Assembly: GCF_000189635.1 (NCBI RefSeq)
Contig: NW_002476121.1
Span: forward strand, 1-64,000
Reading direction: 5' to 3'
Origin: Tetrahymena thermophila SB210
Taxonomy: Eukaryota; Ciliophora; Oligohymenophorea; Hymenostomatida; Tetrahymenidae
Length of the DNA stretch: 64,000 nucleotides
Below, piece by piece: positions 14,201-27,104 of this stretch. The position numbers were made by a program, and so were the translations under genes. The notes under the pieces were generated by a model. It saw only the letters and a program-made list of their open reading frames with translations. It was not told the DNA's origin and made no database searches. The stretch's first letter is position 1; every line of letters starts with the position of its first letter.

Positions 14201-15659
14201 AATTTAGATTTATTTTATATGAGTGGGATTAGAAAAAAGATATTTCAGATGATTAAACCGAGGAAATTACACTTGAGGTTAATTAAGATGCTAAAAACTT
14301 TAAAACTTTTATTCAAATCATGTAGCTAATAATGAGTTGTTTAATATATGTCATTTGGCTCATATTTTAATTTCCTCTTGAGCTTAAAAAATCAATCTCA
14401 AATTTCAATGAATATGAAGAAAAAACTTTTAAATATAAGGCAAACAACTAAAATGATATTCGTCAACAATCAGATGCATAGAGAAAAATTACTAAGGTAC
14501 TTTTTTCATTTTTATTTAAAGAATAATTAAGGTAATAAATAAATCTTATATTAAAAGCTAAATAGGGCGTTTAGGAGATTTATATATATAGCAAATCACT
14601 TGGTTCTTGAAAGTCACTTTATATATCTGTTGATAGCTATTATTTTTAGTATTTTAGGTATAACTTCAAACCCTGTCTTTTTCTGTCTTCTTTTGCTCGA
14701 TATAATTGATCGTTCTGTATAATTACTTTAAACTTTTAAATATAGCTAAATTTTATTGTTAATTAGGTTGTGCTAAGAAATGTTATTAAGTCAATTACTT
14801 TAAATGCTCTTTCATTGATCATGACAGCTATTTTAGGTATTATCATTGTTTACATATATACTATGATAGGATTCTATACTCCAAGTTTGAAGAATGAATT
14901 TAAATTTGCAGGAAATAATGATAAAATGGAAGTTTGCACAGATTAGATAGACTGCTTTTTATTCTTTTTAAATTTCGGCCTGCGTAATGGTGGAGGTATT
15001 GGTGACTCATTTGTCTCACTTAAAGATGATAATCCTTCCTATACAGATTTATTTTTCTTTGAAGTTTCTTTCTTTGTTGTTATTATTATCATGATTTTAA
15101 ACGTTGTCTTTGGTATTATCATAGATACATTTGCTGAATTAAGAGATATGAAAAATTTTAAAGGTAATATTAACTTTATTTTTTAATCTATTTGATATTT
15201 TTAATTTTCAAGTTAAATTAAATGAATATAGATATAATATTCAATCCAATTTACTAGTTTATATTTTTAACAAATAAAAAAATGCTGTAAAAAATTGCTT
15301 TTTATAATATATTTTTGTTAAAACGAATAGATAATGATTAAAAAAATAACTGTTTCATATGTAACATTCAAAGAAGCTCATTTGAAAATGAGAGAATTAA
15401 TTTTAAAAAGCATTCTTAAAAAGAACATAATTGCTGGAATTATTTAGCCTACATAATAATGCTTGATTATAAAGATTCTAATGAATATGATGGAATAGAG
15501 TATTATGTAAGCGAAAAAATTTAAAAATAAGATATGTCATGGTTCCCAATAGGTAAATCTCTCACACTTTAAGCGGAAAGGCAAAAAAAGAATTAATAAG
15601 GTATTGATTAAATAAGTTTACTTAAGTCTAATAAATAATAAGATAACTTATTTAAATGA
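5271..15659 (+). CDS. IP3 receptor/ryanodine receptor-like Ca2+-release channel A (about 3080 aa, spliced)
   Basis: Likely an intracellular Ca2+-release channel. The N terminus starts MERYLKYGDYVML and shows IP3R-type N-terminal/MIR features: a YYEASKQFEKF segment, a later GSEVQLFHIYSRSFVKAT block, an INPYLNFKKEGE block, and then a second MIR-like unit with LRHVNTSRYL. A long helical middle region follows, then hydrophobic segments and the pore signature NGGGIGD at 14986-15006 (about residue 2914), followed by a long hydrophobic helix and DTFAELRD. The C terminus carries CFIC...HSQKEH and ends in a WFPIGKSLTLQ segment, as in IP3 receptors. Fifteen short GT...AG introns are seen: 7155-7291, 7844-7897, 8108-8214, 8501-8550, 8773-8824, 10070-10124, 10785-10849, 11432-11521, 11554-11627, 12703-12760, 13744-13798, 14146-14207, 14497-14565, 14717-14766, 15163-15330. 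Removing them leaves 9,243 nt, a multiple of three. Stop is TGA 15657-15659; an in-frame TGA just upstream supports the start. Ligand is inferred only. Confidence 0.85.
14989..15006 (+). other. Selectivity-filter codons GGGIGD of channel A
   Basis: The six codons encode Gly-Gly-Gly-Ile-Gly-Asp, preceded by Leu-Arg-Asn. This is the pore signature of the ryanodine/IP3 receptor superfamily, and it precedes a long hydrophobic inner helix. It is the best single piece of evidence for a cation channel. Confidence 0.85.
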
Positions 15660-16509
15660 TATTGAAATTCTCTAAATGAGAAATAAAATATTTATATTAA
15701 TTATATAGTTTAAAATTATAAAATAAATTAAGCTACCAACTATACATACATATATAAGCAATTAAATTTTCAATAATTGTAAATATATTTAGATATATTT
15801 AACAATGTTACTTAATTATTATATTAATTTATAATATGTGATGCAATATTTATAATTTTTGAATTATAATTTTATTTATAACTAATTTTCTTTAAATATA
15901 TTCTTTTAAATTATTAAAATTACTATTCATCAAAAAATGAATGCTAATAGAAAATGTCAATTTAAGATTATCAGATTAAAATGATCGAGAGTATAGTAAA
16001 TTAATTGTCATTTGTAATCTAATAATTGATAGGATTTTTATCAAAACTGTAAATTAAAGAGCTCGAATACAATCAAATTTTAGGTAAAATAGATTGATAT
16101 CTATCTTGTAATTGTATGGTAATTATACTTAAATATTTGTTTATCACTCATATTTCTTTGATAGATATAATAATTCAATTGCTAGAATAAAATATTTAAA
16201 ATATTAGCTTACTTTTAAATAATATAACAAAATTAAAATTAAATATTTGGATTATCTGGCATTACTACTGCCATATTAAGAATGTTTTTACTAAAAAATA
16301 AAATAATTCAGTTTAATTTTTAATGAAATAAATTTTCAAAAAAATTTGAACTAAAACATTCCAAAATTTTTTTTTATTTTGGGTAAAAGTAAATACAAAT
16401 TATAGATTTGGCAAAATTTATAATCAATTAAATTCTATTTAATTGAATCAGAGATTTTAACCAATATTATTTTTTATTAAATCTATTGCGCATCATTCAT
16501 CAATATAAA
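15660..16509. other. Intergenic spacer between the tandem channel genes
   Basis: About 850 bases of AT-rich sequence between the stop of channel A and the most upstream plausible ATG of channel B. No separate gene is supported. If channel B actually starts at 16939 instead of 16510, the spacer and 5' leader extend that far. Confidence 0.6.
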
Positions 16510-19500
16510 ATGAAGTAGGATAGAAAACAAAAGTGTAAAGATGGGTTGAAAATTAAATTTCTTTTGATAATTTTTATCCTTGAGTTCATTTTTATTTCAT
16601 ATAGAAATCTACAAAAAGATTTCATTAATAAATAAGCAAAATATGAAAGATAGATTTTTAGTATATTTGTAGATATAGTAAAACTTTAATTATAGTTATA
16701 AATTTATAGCACTAAAATTTACTATTTATTCTTATCTACAACTAAAAGTTATTCTCATAATTTATAGGCTTATAGCAAAAATTATTTGTTTTTTTTATCA
16801 ATTAGTGTTATCGATAAAAATATTATCAAATTAAAATCAAAAAGTATTTCTTTTTAGGAAGAACAATAGCAAGAATATACTATAAACTATCAACAATAAT
16901 AAAAGGGACATTCTTAAATACTTAAGATTTCTTAATATATGTAGAATAGTCACAAGGCTAATTTAAAAAAATAAATAGAGATAGGAAAAGAATAAATCTA
17001 TTATAATTATCAGCGAGAAAAATATCTTAGATATGGAGATTACATCATACTGAAAAGTAGTGAAGTACCTTATTAGTATTTAAGCAGTAGAAGCATTATA
17101 GAAGAAAATATTTATTACCTGGAGTAGCATATACAGGTAGAGATAGATGACTATAGTATTATTGATTATCCAAATTTTAGTGAATTAATATTCGCAATTT
17201 ACCCGAATCACTACTATGAGGCTTCAAAAGCTTATGATAAATTTTAATTGAATTAAATGAGTAATAATCAAAAGAATTTAGCTCTCCAATATTTAGATCC
17301 AGATTTTAACTAAGAAAGAATAAATTTAGAAAATATGTCAGGAAAGGAAATTAATAAATATGACACTCTTAGGAGACGTATGGAGGCAGAAATAGAAATT
17401 AACAATAAGCGTGTTAGCCAATTCAAAGGCTAATATGTGACTATAGGATAAGAAATAATGTTATACCACGTCTATAGCAATAGTTTTATTAAAGCAACTC
17501 GTGAGAAAAGTGATGAAGACTAGAATTTATTCCATATTAAATTAACTCAAACCCCATCCAGTTCTACTCATTTTATTATACGTATTAATCCCTATCTCAA
17601 CTTTAAAAAAGATGGTGAAAAAATAGCATATGATGAGTTATTTTATTTTGAGAACACTAAATATCATACTGTATTTTCTATATAGAGCTCAAAGGATACT
17701 CAAATTGTTGTAGGATCAGCAACTAATTTGGAAAAATAAAAACTCCCATAAATTTGTAAAGTTCCAATGCTTACTCTCAATGGTGAAATATCTAAAAAAT
17801 AAATGTAAGCAGAAGAGACTAGTGTCTAAGCATATAAAAAGCAAACTGAGTTGATCTATACTCCTACTCTTGAATAAATGGTATATTTTACCAATTATGG
17901 GGCAGGACATAGAAAGGTATAGAAGGATAGGATTGATACATTTTAAGCTGTGTTTATTAAAAAAGCTCCTATTCAAAACGCGTCTTTATTATAAACAGCA
18001 AATAGTAATATAAATTAAGCTAGCATAAACAATAAAGTACAAAAAAAGAATTAAACTTAATAATCTCATATTTTGTAGGGAGATTATGTAAGGTTAAAGC
18101 ACATATTAAGATCAAGCAAAAAAACAACAGTTATTCATACAGAATCGAATGTTTGTGGTTATGCTCCTAAAGTATTTGCCGTAGTTAAAGATGATACTAA
18201 TTTATATGATAAAGAATCTCTATGTGATATTTTTTAAATAATACCAGAAAAAGAAAGCGATCTTGGAGTACCAATAGAATTTGATAATCTTGATTATGGC
18301 GAAACAACAATACGTTTAAGGTATTTAAAATTATATGCTTAACTTATCAAATAAACCACTTTTTCTCTTTGTTTTAAACATTTTTTTTTTTAAATAAGAC
18401 ACCTCCTTACTGGTAAGTATCTTATGCTCAGCTAAAAGAAAATGGAATTATCAAATTCAATGGATGATGTATTTATTTACTTAATTTTAAACATATTTGA
18501 TTTAAATGTATGCAATTTTAAATAGCAATTAATGGAAGGAAGAAAAAATCTTGTTGAAAATAGGAGAAAAAAGAAAAATAAAGAGAAGAAAACAGATTCT
18601 TAAGGCTTTGGAGAAAATGGTGATATAAGATTATAAACAAAAGAATCTTCTGTAGGAAGTGGCACTGGTAAAGAAGAAATGCAAGAATATATTGATTAAT
18701 TCAAAGAAACAACAGAGTTTGTCTTATAAAATGCTGGAAGAGATGAACCCTACTTATTGACAACAACTACATTTTAAATAAAAAATTCAGATTAAAATTA
18801 TGCTAAAATAAGCGAATATGATGTACCATCTTAAGAATTGGTAATAACCTAGTAAGATCAAGAGTAGAAAAATGTTTAAAAAAATAAACAAAAAAGTAGA
18901 TAGCATAATACATATCAAAGCTTACCAGGAGAAATATGCAGTGAAGATTATTTCTAATCCTGGTTTATTTAGATGGATACTCTCAAAAGAAAATACTATC
19001 CTCTTTATTCAGATGATCAAGAAGGAGATTTTTTTTATTTTGAATTAGTTAATGAATAAATCATATCTGATTTCAACACATTAAATTGTCATCTGGATCC
19101 TATTATACAATTATGTGAAGACACACCTAAGAATATATTTTAAAAAGAAGTAATTTTGTAGGCTAAAGAAAACATAACAATATTAGGTCTTTGGTTATGT
19201 GATATAAAACTAGATAATCTTAAAGAAAAGCCAAAACTTGATTAAATCAACTCCATTCCTATAGCCAGAAAGTAGAACATTTTTAGAGATATTGGAATCA
19301 TCGATATGTTAATAAAAATAATTCTACATACATACAGATTCGAATACCTTTGTATGGATAACATTTAAAACAATGTAAATTTATTAAATTTGAAATTAAA
19401 CATAAAGATGTTTCTTTTTGTAATATAAATAGGTTGAAATATATTAATTTGTTTAAACTGCTATAGATTTTCTGATAAAAATAAGCTATAAGAATTTTGT

Positions 19501-22500
19501 TAATTCGATGTATATAATCTCTTGGTACAGTCTGTTTAAGAAAATTATTTTAGATAGTGAAGTAATTATGGAGTTCAAATTCGATAAACTAGTTAATTAA
19601 TTATTCAAGGAAACTAATATCAATGTGTCTTTTTAGGATGATTTGAGATAAATAGCAAACGAAATATCTTATGAAGATATCAACTTAAATGCTCTTAATC
19701 TTCTATTGAGCTTTTGCTAATATAATCCATACAGAAAAAAGCAAGAGCATGAAGAAATCATATAATTTTTATTTGAAAATGAAAAAACAAGAAAAAACAT
19801 ATTCAGAGCATTTAAATTAGATGAACAAGGAAATGTATGTTGATATTAATAACAATTGAATTTAGTTAAAATAATTATTATTGTAAAAATAGGTATATTT
19901 AGAACTTGAAAATGAAAATAATAGTAACAATAATTAGCTTGTTAAGCATATCATAGACAAAGATTTTTAGTTCATTTCTAAAGATCTCTATCTTTATAGT
20001 ATGCAAGTCGTTAATTTGACTTCTGAGCTTTGTAAAGGGGGACCTTCTTTGATTATTGATTATATAAAAAAATATTATGATTTTAAAGTTTGCATGAATG
20101 TTATTGGCAATGATGAAATCGCTTCTGCCTTCCGTGCTATATTTTTGAATTTATTTAAAGAAAGCTACTTAGTAAATGACTTCAAGTATACACTTGTAGA
20201 AGATCTTCCTTCTTTAATAAAAATCAAAAGTAGTATTGGATTCTAAGGAACGTTGCTTGAAGGAATGTTTATGAAATTTAGAGATAGAATTAATTTAAAA
20301 TATTTTTATTAGCAAGGAGAAGATGATGAAAATAACAGCATTTATGATTAAAATATGAATGAAAACAAATCTATCTTTCAAGATAAATCTCATATTAATC
20401 TCAAAGTAAAAATTATTTTTTAGTATTTATTATATTTTTATTTGATTTATTTTTCTTTTTTAATAAGAATATTTTTTTCTTCTTAGTATTTTTGCATTTT
20501 TAAGTTCATTTATTTTGTAGCATTTTTAAGTTCATTTATTTTGTAGCATTTTTAAGTTCATTTATTTTGTAGCATTTTTAATTTCATTTATTTTAAAGTT
20601 AATAATAGATAAATTTTTATAGAGCTTCACAACATTATATTTCAAAGAGCAAAATGAGAGTGTAAGGATTTTTAACAAATTTATTGTTTTTCTTAAAAAA
20701 ATAATTTATTTTTAGAAGGATTTTAAATACGAAGTAAACGAGTTGGCTTCTTCAATTCTATCATTATGCCATTTTATAATACAAAGAGGATTCTATACAA
20801 ACACTGAAATTATTTAATTAGAAAAAACTATTTATGAAATATTTTAATAGGCTTACATATTCAGAAAAGTAAATAAATTTCTTTTTTTATAAAATAAATT
20901 CATTCTTAATAAAACTAATTAATTTTTTGTTATTTTTTAAATTGATAAATTATATTTTTTAGATTAAAGTTAATTACAAAGGCGCTCTTAAAAATAAAAA
21001 AGTTGGGGGACTACTTGTGACAAAAAACATTCATATACCAATAGTATTTTTTTACATTAATATTATTAAATTAAAAAAAAATAATTTTTTAGGAAATGGT
21101 AAGTTGGATGTCTATAGCTATAAATATTCTTCATTTCATAGAAGATCTCAGCTTGGAAGAGTTAGTATAAAGACTTTTTTAAGATAATAAATTTAATAAA
21201 TACTTTGGTGAGGATGAAGAAAAAGTTGCTTTAAATAATAATAAAGATGGAACTAAAAACTAATAATTTCTTTAAGAAAAAAAGGACAAGATAGTTGACT
21301 TTTTTGATTTAGAGTAAAGTCAAAGAAATATCAAAAATATATTTGTATTATGCGAAATGTTACTGCTTGATAATATTGAGTTAAAAGGTAAAATTGTAGA
21401 TACAATTTACAAGCAATTTTCATAAAAAAAGAGATATTATGAATGCTTAAATAACTGTATCACTATTGATTTCAATAATGAAAGAATATATTAAACCTTA
21501 AATGAACTATATTACATCATTCATTTTTGTATGATTGATATTTAATTTTAAAAATCATAAGAAGTGTACAACAGTTCTTCTAATATTTCTAAAATGTCTG
21601 AAGCTTTTACTGATTTAATAAGTTTTCTTTTTGATGAGAATCCTCCAGATGATCTAGTTGAGCTTGCAAGTTTAGATTTAGAGGATGGTGATGTTCAAGC
21701 TAATCAAGTAAAGCCTTCAATTGATACTCACTAGAGAGTTCATGGTTTATTTACATTCTAATAACCAAAATCTGGAAGACTGATTGGAACTTAAAAAACA
21801 ATAAAAGACAATAATTAACTAAACGGAATAGAATTAAACTAAATAAATTTAGATGTTAATCCTACAAGCAAAGATTATGTAGTACTCCCTTCAAGTGTAG
21901 CAAGTAACAATCGCATAGATTATGAATCAAATCCCGCTTTAAATAATGCAAACAGTAAATAGAACAAAAGTAATTAAAATAGTCCAAAAATTTAACCATT
22001 TTAATCAAATAATCCTACAATTAAGGGTATTTCAAAATCTCCTAACATTAGCATTTAAGAATCGAGAGATAATAAAAGAGATCTCCAAATTAATGAAAAA
22101 TATTTATTTAGAGGAGATAGTAACGTTATGTATAGCATATTGGACTAGCACTACATAGAAATAGCTTCTTTGTATAATAACTAAAGGCTTTTAAAAAATA
22201 TGAATTTTCATAAACTATTAATTTAAATAATTACTTTGTTTGGTGATAAACATTTTGATAAAGAACAAGAAAATAGTAAATAAAAAAGTAATATCATTAA
22301 GAGTAGCTTAATGGGCTTAATTTATTTTACTCTCCAGAACGAAGAGAATTAAGATTTGATATTGTAGCATCAAGATTATCCAGAAGTTATAAAGACTATT
22401 TTTGGATTAAAACATGTAGAAGGCATGCTTGAATTAACCTTTATTTTTATTTCATAAATATACAAAGACAACTACTCTATCCTCTTGAGTTTAAATAGTC

Positions 22501-25500
22501 ATTTTTCTAAGCAAGGAAAGTTTGTTTTAAAATCTTTATTTGTTAACTTTTTTGATACAGCAAATAAGAATGATAAAACCTATTGCATATACTTTATTTA
22601 GTTTTTAAAATATTTCTTTACAATAAATGGAAAGAATATTTAACAAAATTAGACTTTGCTTTTTAAAATTTTCTCAGATGAATCTATTTCAAGTAAATAG
22701 TAAATTTAATCTATCATAACTAAAGCAATACAACATATTTGCATTGATCATGAAAATCCTATGGTAAAATTTTTAAATTATTTTATTTTTCTAATCTTAA
22801 ATTTTAAAAAAAGAATAAGCTGGACAATTTAAGTAATAATTAGATACTTAGAGAAGAAGATTATGTTATAAAAGTTCCATAAGAGGCTATTCTAATTTAG
22901 TAAATGCTTACTACTTTTAGGGAGCTTGCGAAAGGTTCAGGATTAGCTGTCAATACTTTTGTTAGAATGTTCTTTTCTTTATAAGATATAAGAACCATTT
23001 TAAGCTATTGCTCTTGGATCCCTTCCCTTAAAAAAGAAGCCTTAGACTTCTTAGTTGAAGTTTATTTAAATAGTAAGAATATAGAACCTAATGAATTTAG
23101 AGAAATTTAAGTTTTGTTGATTGAAAATTTATACCAAGATCTGGTTGATTATTAAAAGTTTACTAGATAAACTAACAGGAATAGGCACAATATTAAATGG
23201 AGATGTAAGGGCGATTCTTTAAACCTTTTTGAAAACAGAAATCCCTATGGTTCAATAAGATATCTTATAACTATGAATTATCTCTATGGATATGAATATT
23301 ATATACTTAATTCTATAATTCCGTGCTTGCAATCTTATTTTAATAAGCTATCAGATATTCCTTCCGATTAATAGTTTTAATTAGCTTCTTAATTTGAGGT
23401 AAAATCATTAAAAATATTAAAGCTTTAAATTAAAATTTTTATTTTTATTTTAAATAGAGCATATGCAAGAGGCTAGAAAAATATTGGGATAATGAAGAAT
23501 AAATTGCAAAAAAAATGTAAGATGGAGAATTTGAAGATTGTGATGGAGGATTGATGGTAAATTACGACATAGATTCTAAAGAGAATAGTAATGCTTAAAA
23601 TAGGTCTGATGATCAAAAATCAGGCGGTTTGATTTGGAATTTCCCAATTAACCAGTAAAGAAAAAACTCAGACGATAGTCTACCAATTCGTAATAAAAGT
23701 CAAACTAGAAAAATGTATAGTAAAAAAGTCTCAGGCACAACAATAGAAAAGAAATAAAAAAAGACTGATATGATTAAAGGAACATTATAAGTCCTATCGA
23801 ATTTAACCATAACAGAAAAGTATAGAAATATCTAAATGAAATAATAAAATATTCTTACTAATTACAATTATGAGGCTGCTTTTGCTATGGCAAGACAAAA
23901 TAGACCTGTTCCATTTTTCTAGAAATCATTTATTGAAAATGAACATGAGTTAGAGCTCGAAAATTTGATATCTACACTTATTGAAATAAAAATATAAGAT
24001 TAATAGAAATTTAGAACACTAATTTAATCGTTTATTGCTGTGCTTAGTTGTGATACTATAGAAACAAATATTCGAATGAACTCTATGAAAATATTGCGTA
24101 AAATTTCTAACTACAAGTAAGATTCCAAAGTCAACGAAAGTATCTAGCACGATTTGATATCTATGGGTTTCTTAAATTTCCTATGTGATATTATTATTAT
24201 TGAATAAGATCCATTGATGAAACTTGAGTATATTAGAGGTTTGATTGATTTCATGGAAGAGTCTAATAGAGATATATAAGATTCTTTTTACTAATATTTG
24301 CTTAATGACAAAGATAACAGATTTTTATTAGAAGTTAATTCATTTTTATAGCAAAATTTTCACTCATCAAAAAGCAATCAAGGCTTGTTCGAAGATAAAG
24401 GATAACACTAATAGCACTTTAAGCGTATTTTAGTATTAAAGTTTGAAATTTGTATGAGATCTCTTGAGCTCTTGAGACTTTCTACTGAAAATCACTACAG
24501 ACCTATGCAAGATTTCTTAAGGTAATAAAATAAAAAAATTTTTTTTTTAATAAAAAAACTTTAAAATAATAAGAGAATAAATAAATCCAAATGGCGAAAA
24601 GAAATCTAATAGTGTGAATATGATAAATCAACTATCTTAAATGTTTGAAAAATATAGAAAAGTAATGTAAGATGACGACCTATAGTTAGGAATTAAAATT
24701 TTAGATACTCTAATTGAGTGGATATAAGGTCCTTGTGAAGAAAATTAATTAGCCTTATGTCATACTAACTTGCTTGAAAATTTAGAAGATATGTAATACG
24801 ATATAAGCTAAAGAACAAAAAAGAAAGGAGAATACTAAAAATATCGTTCAGAGTTCAACTAAAAAACCATTTTGATTTTAAGATCACTTTTTGAAGGAAA
24901 TTTCAATCCATATATAACTAAAAAAGTATCTATGTATGTTGACATTAGTCTGATGATTGACACTATTACTCAAAACTATAAACTTTATCAAGAATACATT
25001 AAAAAAATTAGTAATGTTCATTAAGGCTTACTTGAGTGTATGAAAAATAAAAATTTTAAATTCTAAGGAGAATTTGATTAATCTTAATACATAAGTTAAG
25101 AAACTCATGTCTCTCCTTTATCTGCCGATGAGCTAATTTAAAAATATGAAACTTCTTCTGTACTATCTGCAAGTGTAACTTCATCTTTTATGGAAAGGTC
25201 TGCTACAAATGCAATGCTAAATTCTGTTTAAGTAAAAAAAGAGAGAAAATCATCTACCATAGAGAATACTGAATTATATGAAAAAGCAGATAATGTTATC
25301 AGCGAAGGTAAACATTCCAAATTTCTTTTAAATGAATCAATCTTTTTTTATTCATTCACATAATTAAATCTTGATGTATTTTGTACATTTAACAACTTAT
25401 TAATAATATTTACAAAAAAAGATAAATATCTAAAAAATAATATTATTCAATACTTTATTTTATTATTTCTGTTACCAAAATAATTAATTAATTATTGCAA

Positions 25501-27104
25501 TATATTTAATTAGCTTTTGAAAGGTATCTGCTTGTGAAGAATTTGAAATTCTTAGATCCCACATTTAGCAAAAAATACGAGGAAGTATTGGATTTTTAGT
25601 TGAATAAGCTTACTAACCCAAATCATGAAGATGTTAGAAAAGCGCTTATTTTTATGGAAGACAATACTTGCTCGATAGAGATCATAAATCAGAAAAACTA
25701 AATTTAAAAAGTTTATTTCCGTAATCCTCCTATAACATAGTATCTTAGTACTATATCAAAAGACAGATTTTAGGACAAAGTTTAAAGAGACGGTTCAACA
25801 GAAAAAATAACTGGTTTACTCGCTGAAGAACCTATATTCTTGGATGAAATGTAACATTTCTTGAAATTAAATGCTTTAGGAATTTACTTCAATTTAACAT
25901 ACCTTTCATGGGCAAGGAACTTTAATTTGTCACTTGCCTTCCTCATAAATATATTTTTACTCATCGATGTCTTTTCTACAGAAACCAGGGGTAAAACAAT
26001 AGCGTCTATATTTTAATACTTAAATCTAGCTATAAGTATACTCGTTATTATATTTTGGATTATCTTCGAGATGCCTCTGGAATTAAAACTTATAATGAGT
26101 CGATATGAAGAACTTTTAGATGAAATTAAATAAAAATAAAGATCAGTTGGTAAAAAAAAGTTCATCGATTACATAAAATTATCATGGAATAAAATAAAAA
26201 CCTCATTAAAAAAAGTGTTTTTCATGATCAAATAAGCCTCGTTGAATTCTCACTTTGTTTATTTGCTAATATACTTCTTTTTTTCATTAGGTGGTATATT
26301 GTGGAATGACTTATTTTATAGTTTACTTCTGCTTGATATCATTGAGCGTTCTCTCGTCTTATAAAATGTCATTAAAGCTGTCACTTAAAATATAATACAA
26401 GTTGTAATGACAGTTGTTTTGGAAATTACACTGATCTATATTTATTCTATGATAGGATATTTTTCACCTACTTTAAAAGAGACATTTTTATATTACGGTC
26501 CTGGAACAGATGAGCATTACAATATTTGTAATAATGCAATAACTTGCTTTACTATGTTTTTGAATTAAGGAATACGTGCTGGTGGTGGTATAGCTGATTA
26601 TCTCTACAATCCTTCACAAGATGACCCAACATCAGAGTATATTTCAAGATTCTTCTTTGACATTTCTTTCAAAATTATTGTCATTATTATCATGCTTAAC
26701 ATTCTCTTTGGTATCATTATTGATACTTTCGGCGAATTGAGAGAAGAAAGAAACGAAAAAAGTAATATTTTATTTGAAATATATCATTCTTATATTGAAT
26801 TCATATAAATAAAATAATAGTGTAAGATAAAAAGAACAAATGTTTTATTTGTAATATTGAGAGAAGTCAATTTGAAAATAATAGAATCAACTTTTAAAAG
26901 CATTTAACCAAGTAACACAATACATGGAACTATTTCTTTTATCTTATTCACTTGCGTTTTAAGAACATAAGTGATTTTGATGGAACAGAGAGCTATGTTT
27001 ATGAAAAGTATCGAAAACAAGATATAAGCTGGTTCCCCGTTGGTCAGTCTTTAAAATTATAAAAAGCTATGAATGATGATGATTAAGATAAAAATGAAAT
27101 TTGA
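16510..27104 (+). CDS. IP3 receptor/ryanodine receptor-like Ca2+-release channel B (about 3167 aa, spliced)
   Basis: Paralogue of the upstream channel, in head-to-tail tandem. The MIR-type N terminus (EKYLRYGDYIIL, then YYEASKAYDKF, GQEIMLYHVYSNSFIKAT and INPYLNFKKDGEKI blocks) begins about 171 residues after the first ATG. The pore signature is AGGGIADY at 26578-26601, then DTFGELREE. The C terminus has CFIC...HLTKQH and a WFPVGQSLKL segment. Thirteen introns are seen: 18321-18398, 18469-18525, 19375-19432, 19835-19892, 20406-20622, 20662-20715, 20869-20962, 21044-21092, 22764-22813, 23399-23457, 24522-24573, 25308-25513, 26762-26820; removal leaves 9,504 nt, a multiple of three. Stop is TGA 27102-27104. 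The frame is open from ATG 16510, which adds an N-terminal extension with a hydrophobic segment; ATG 16939 would give about 3,024 aa without it and cannot be excluded. Confidence 0.83.
20494..20597 (+). repeat. Four 26-bp tandem repeats inside a channel B intron
   Basis: The unit starts GCATTTTTAAGTTCATTT and is 26 bases long. Copies start at 20494, 20520, 20546 and 20572; the first three are identical and the fourth has several changes. The array lies wholly inside the 20406-20622 intron, which explains why that intron is about four times longer than most of its neighbours. It looks like a minisatellite expansion without coding effect. Confidence 0.9.
26581..26598 (+). other. Variant selectivity-filter codons GGGIAD of channel B
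   Basis: The codons read Gly-Gly-Gly-Ile-Ala-Asp, where channel A and ryanodine receptors have Gly-Gly-Gly-Ile-Gly-Asp. The flanking sequence (GIRA before, DYLYN after, then a long hydrophobic helix) aligns with channel A, so this is the same pore position with a Gly-to-Ala change. Confidence 0.8.

Noticed and set aside
20494..20597. Short direct repeats considered as a CRISPR-like array
   Set aside because: Copies are contiguous with no spacers and lie inside an intron of a eukaryotic gene; this is a minisatellite.
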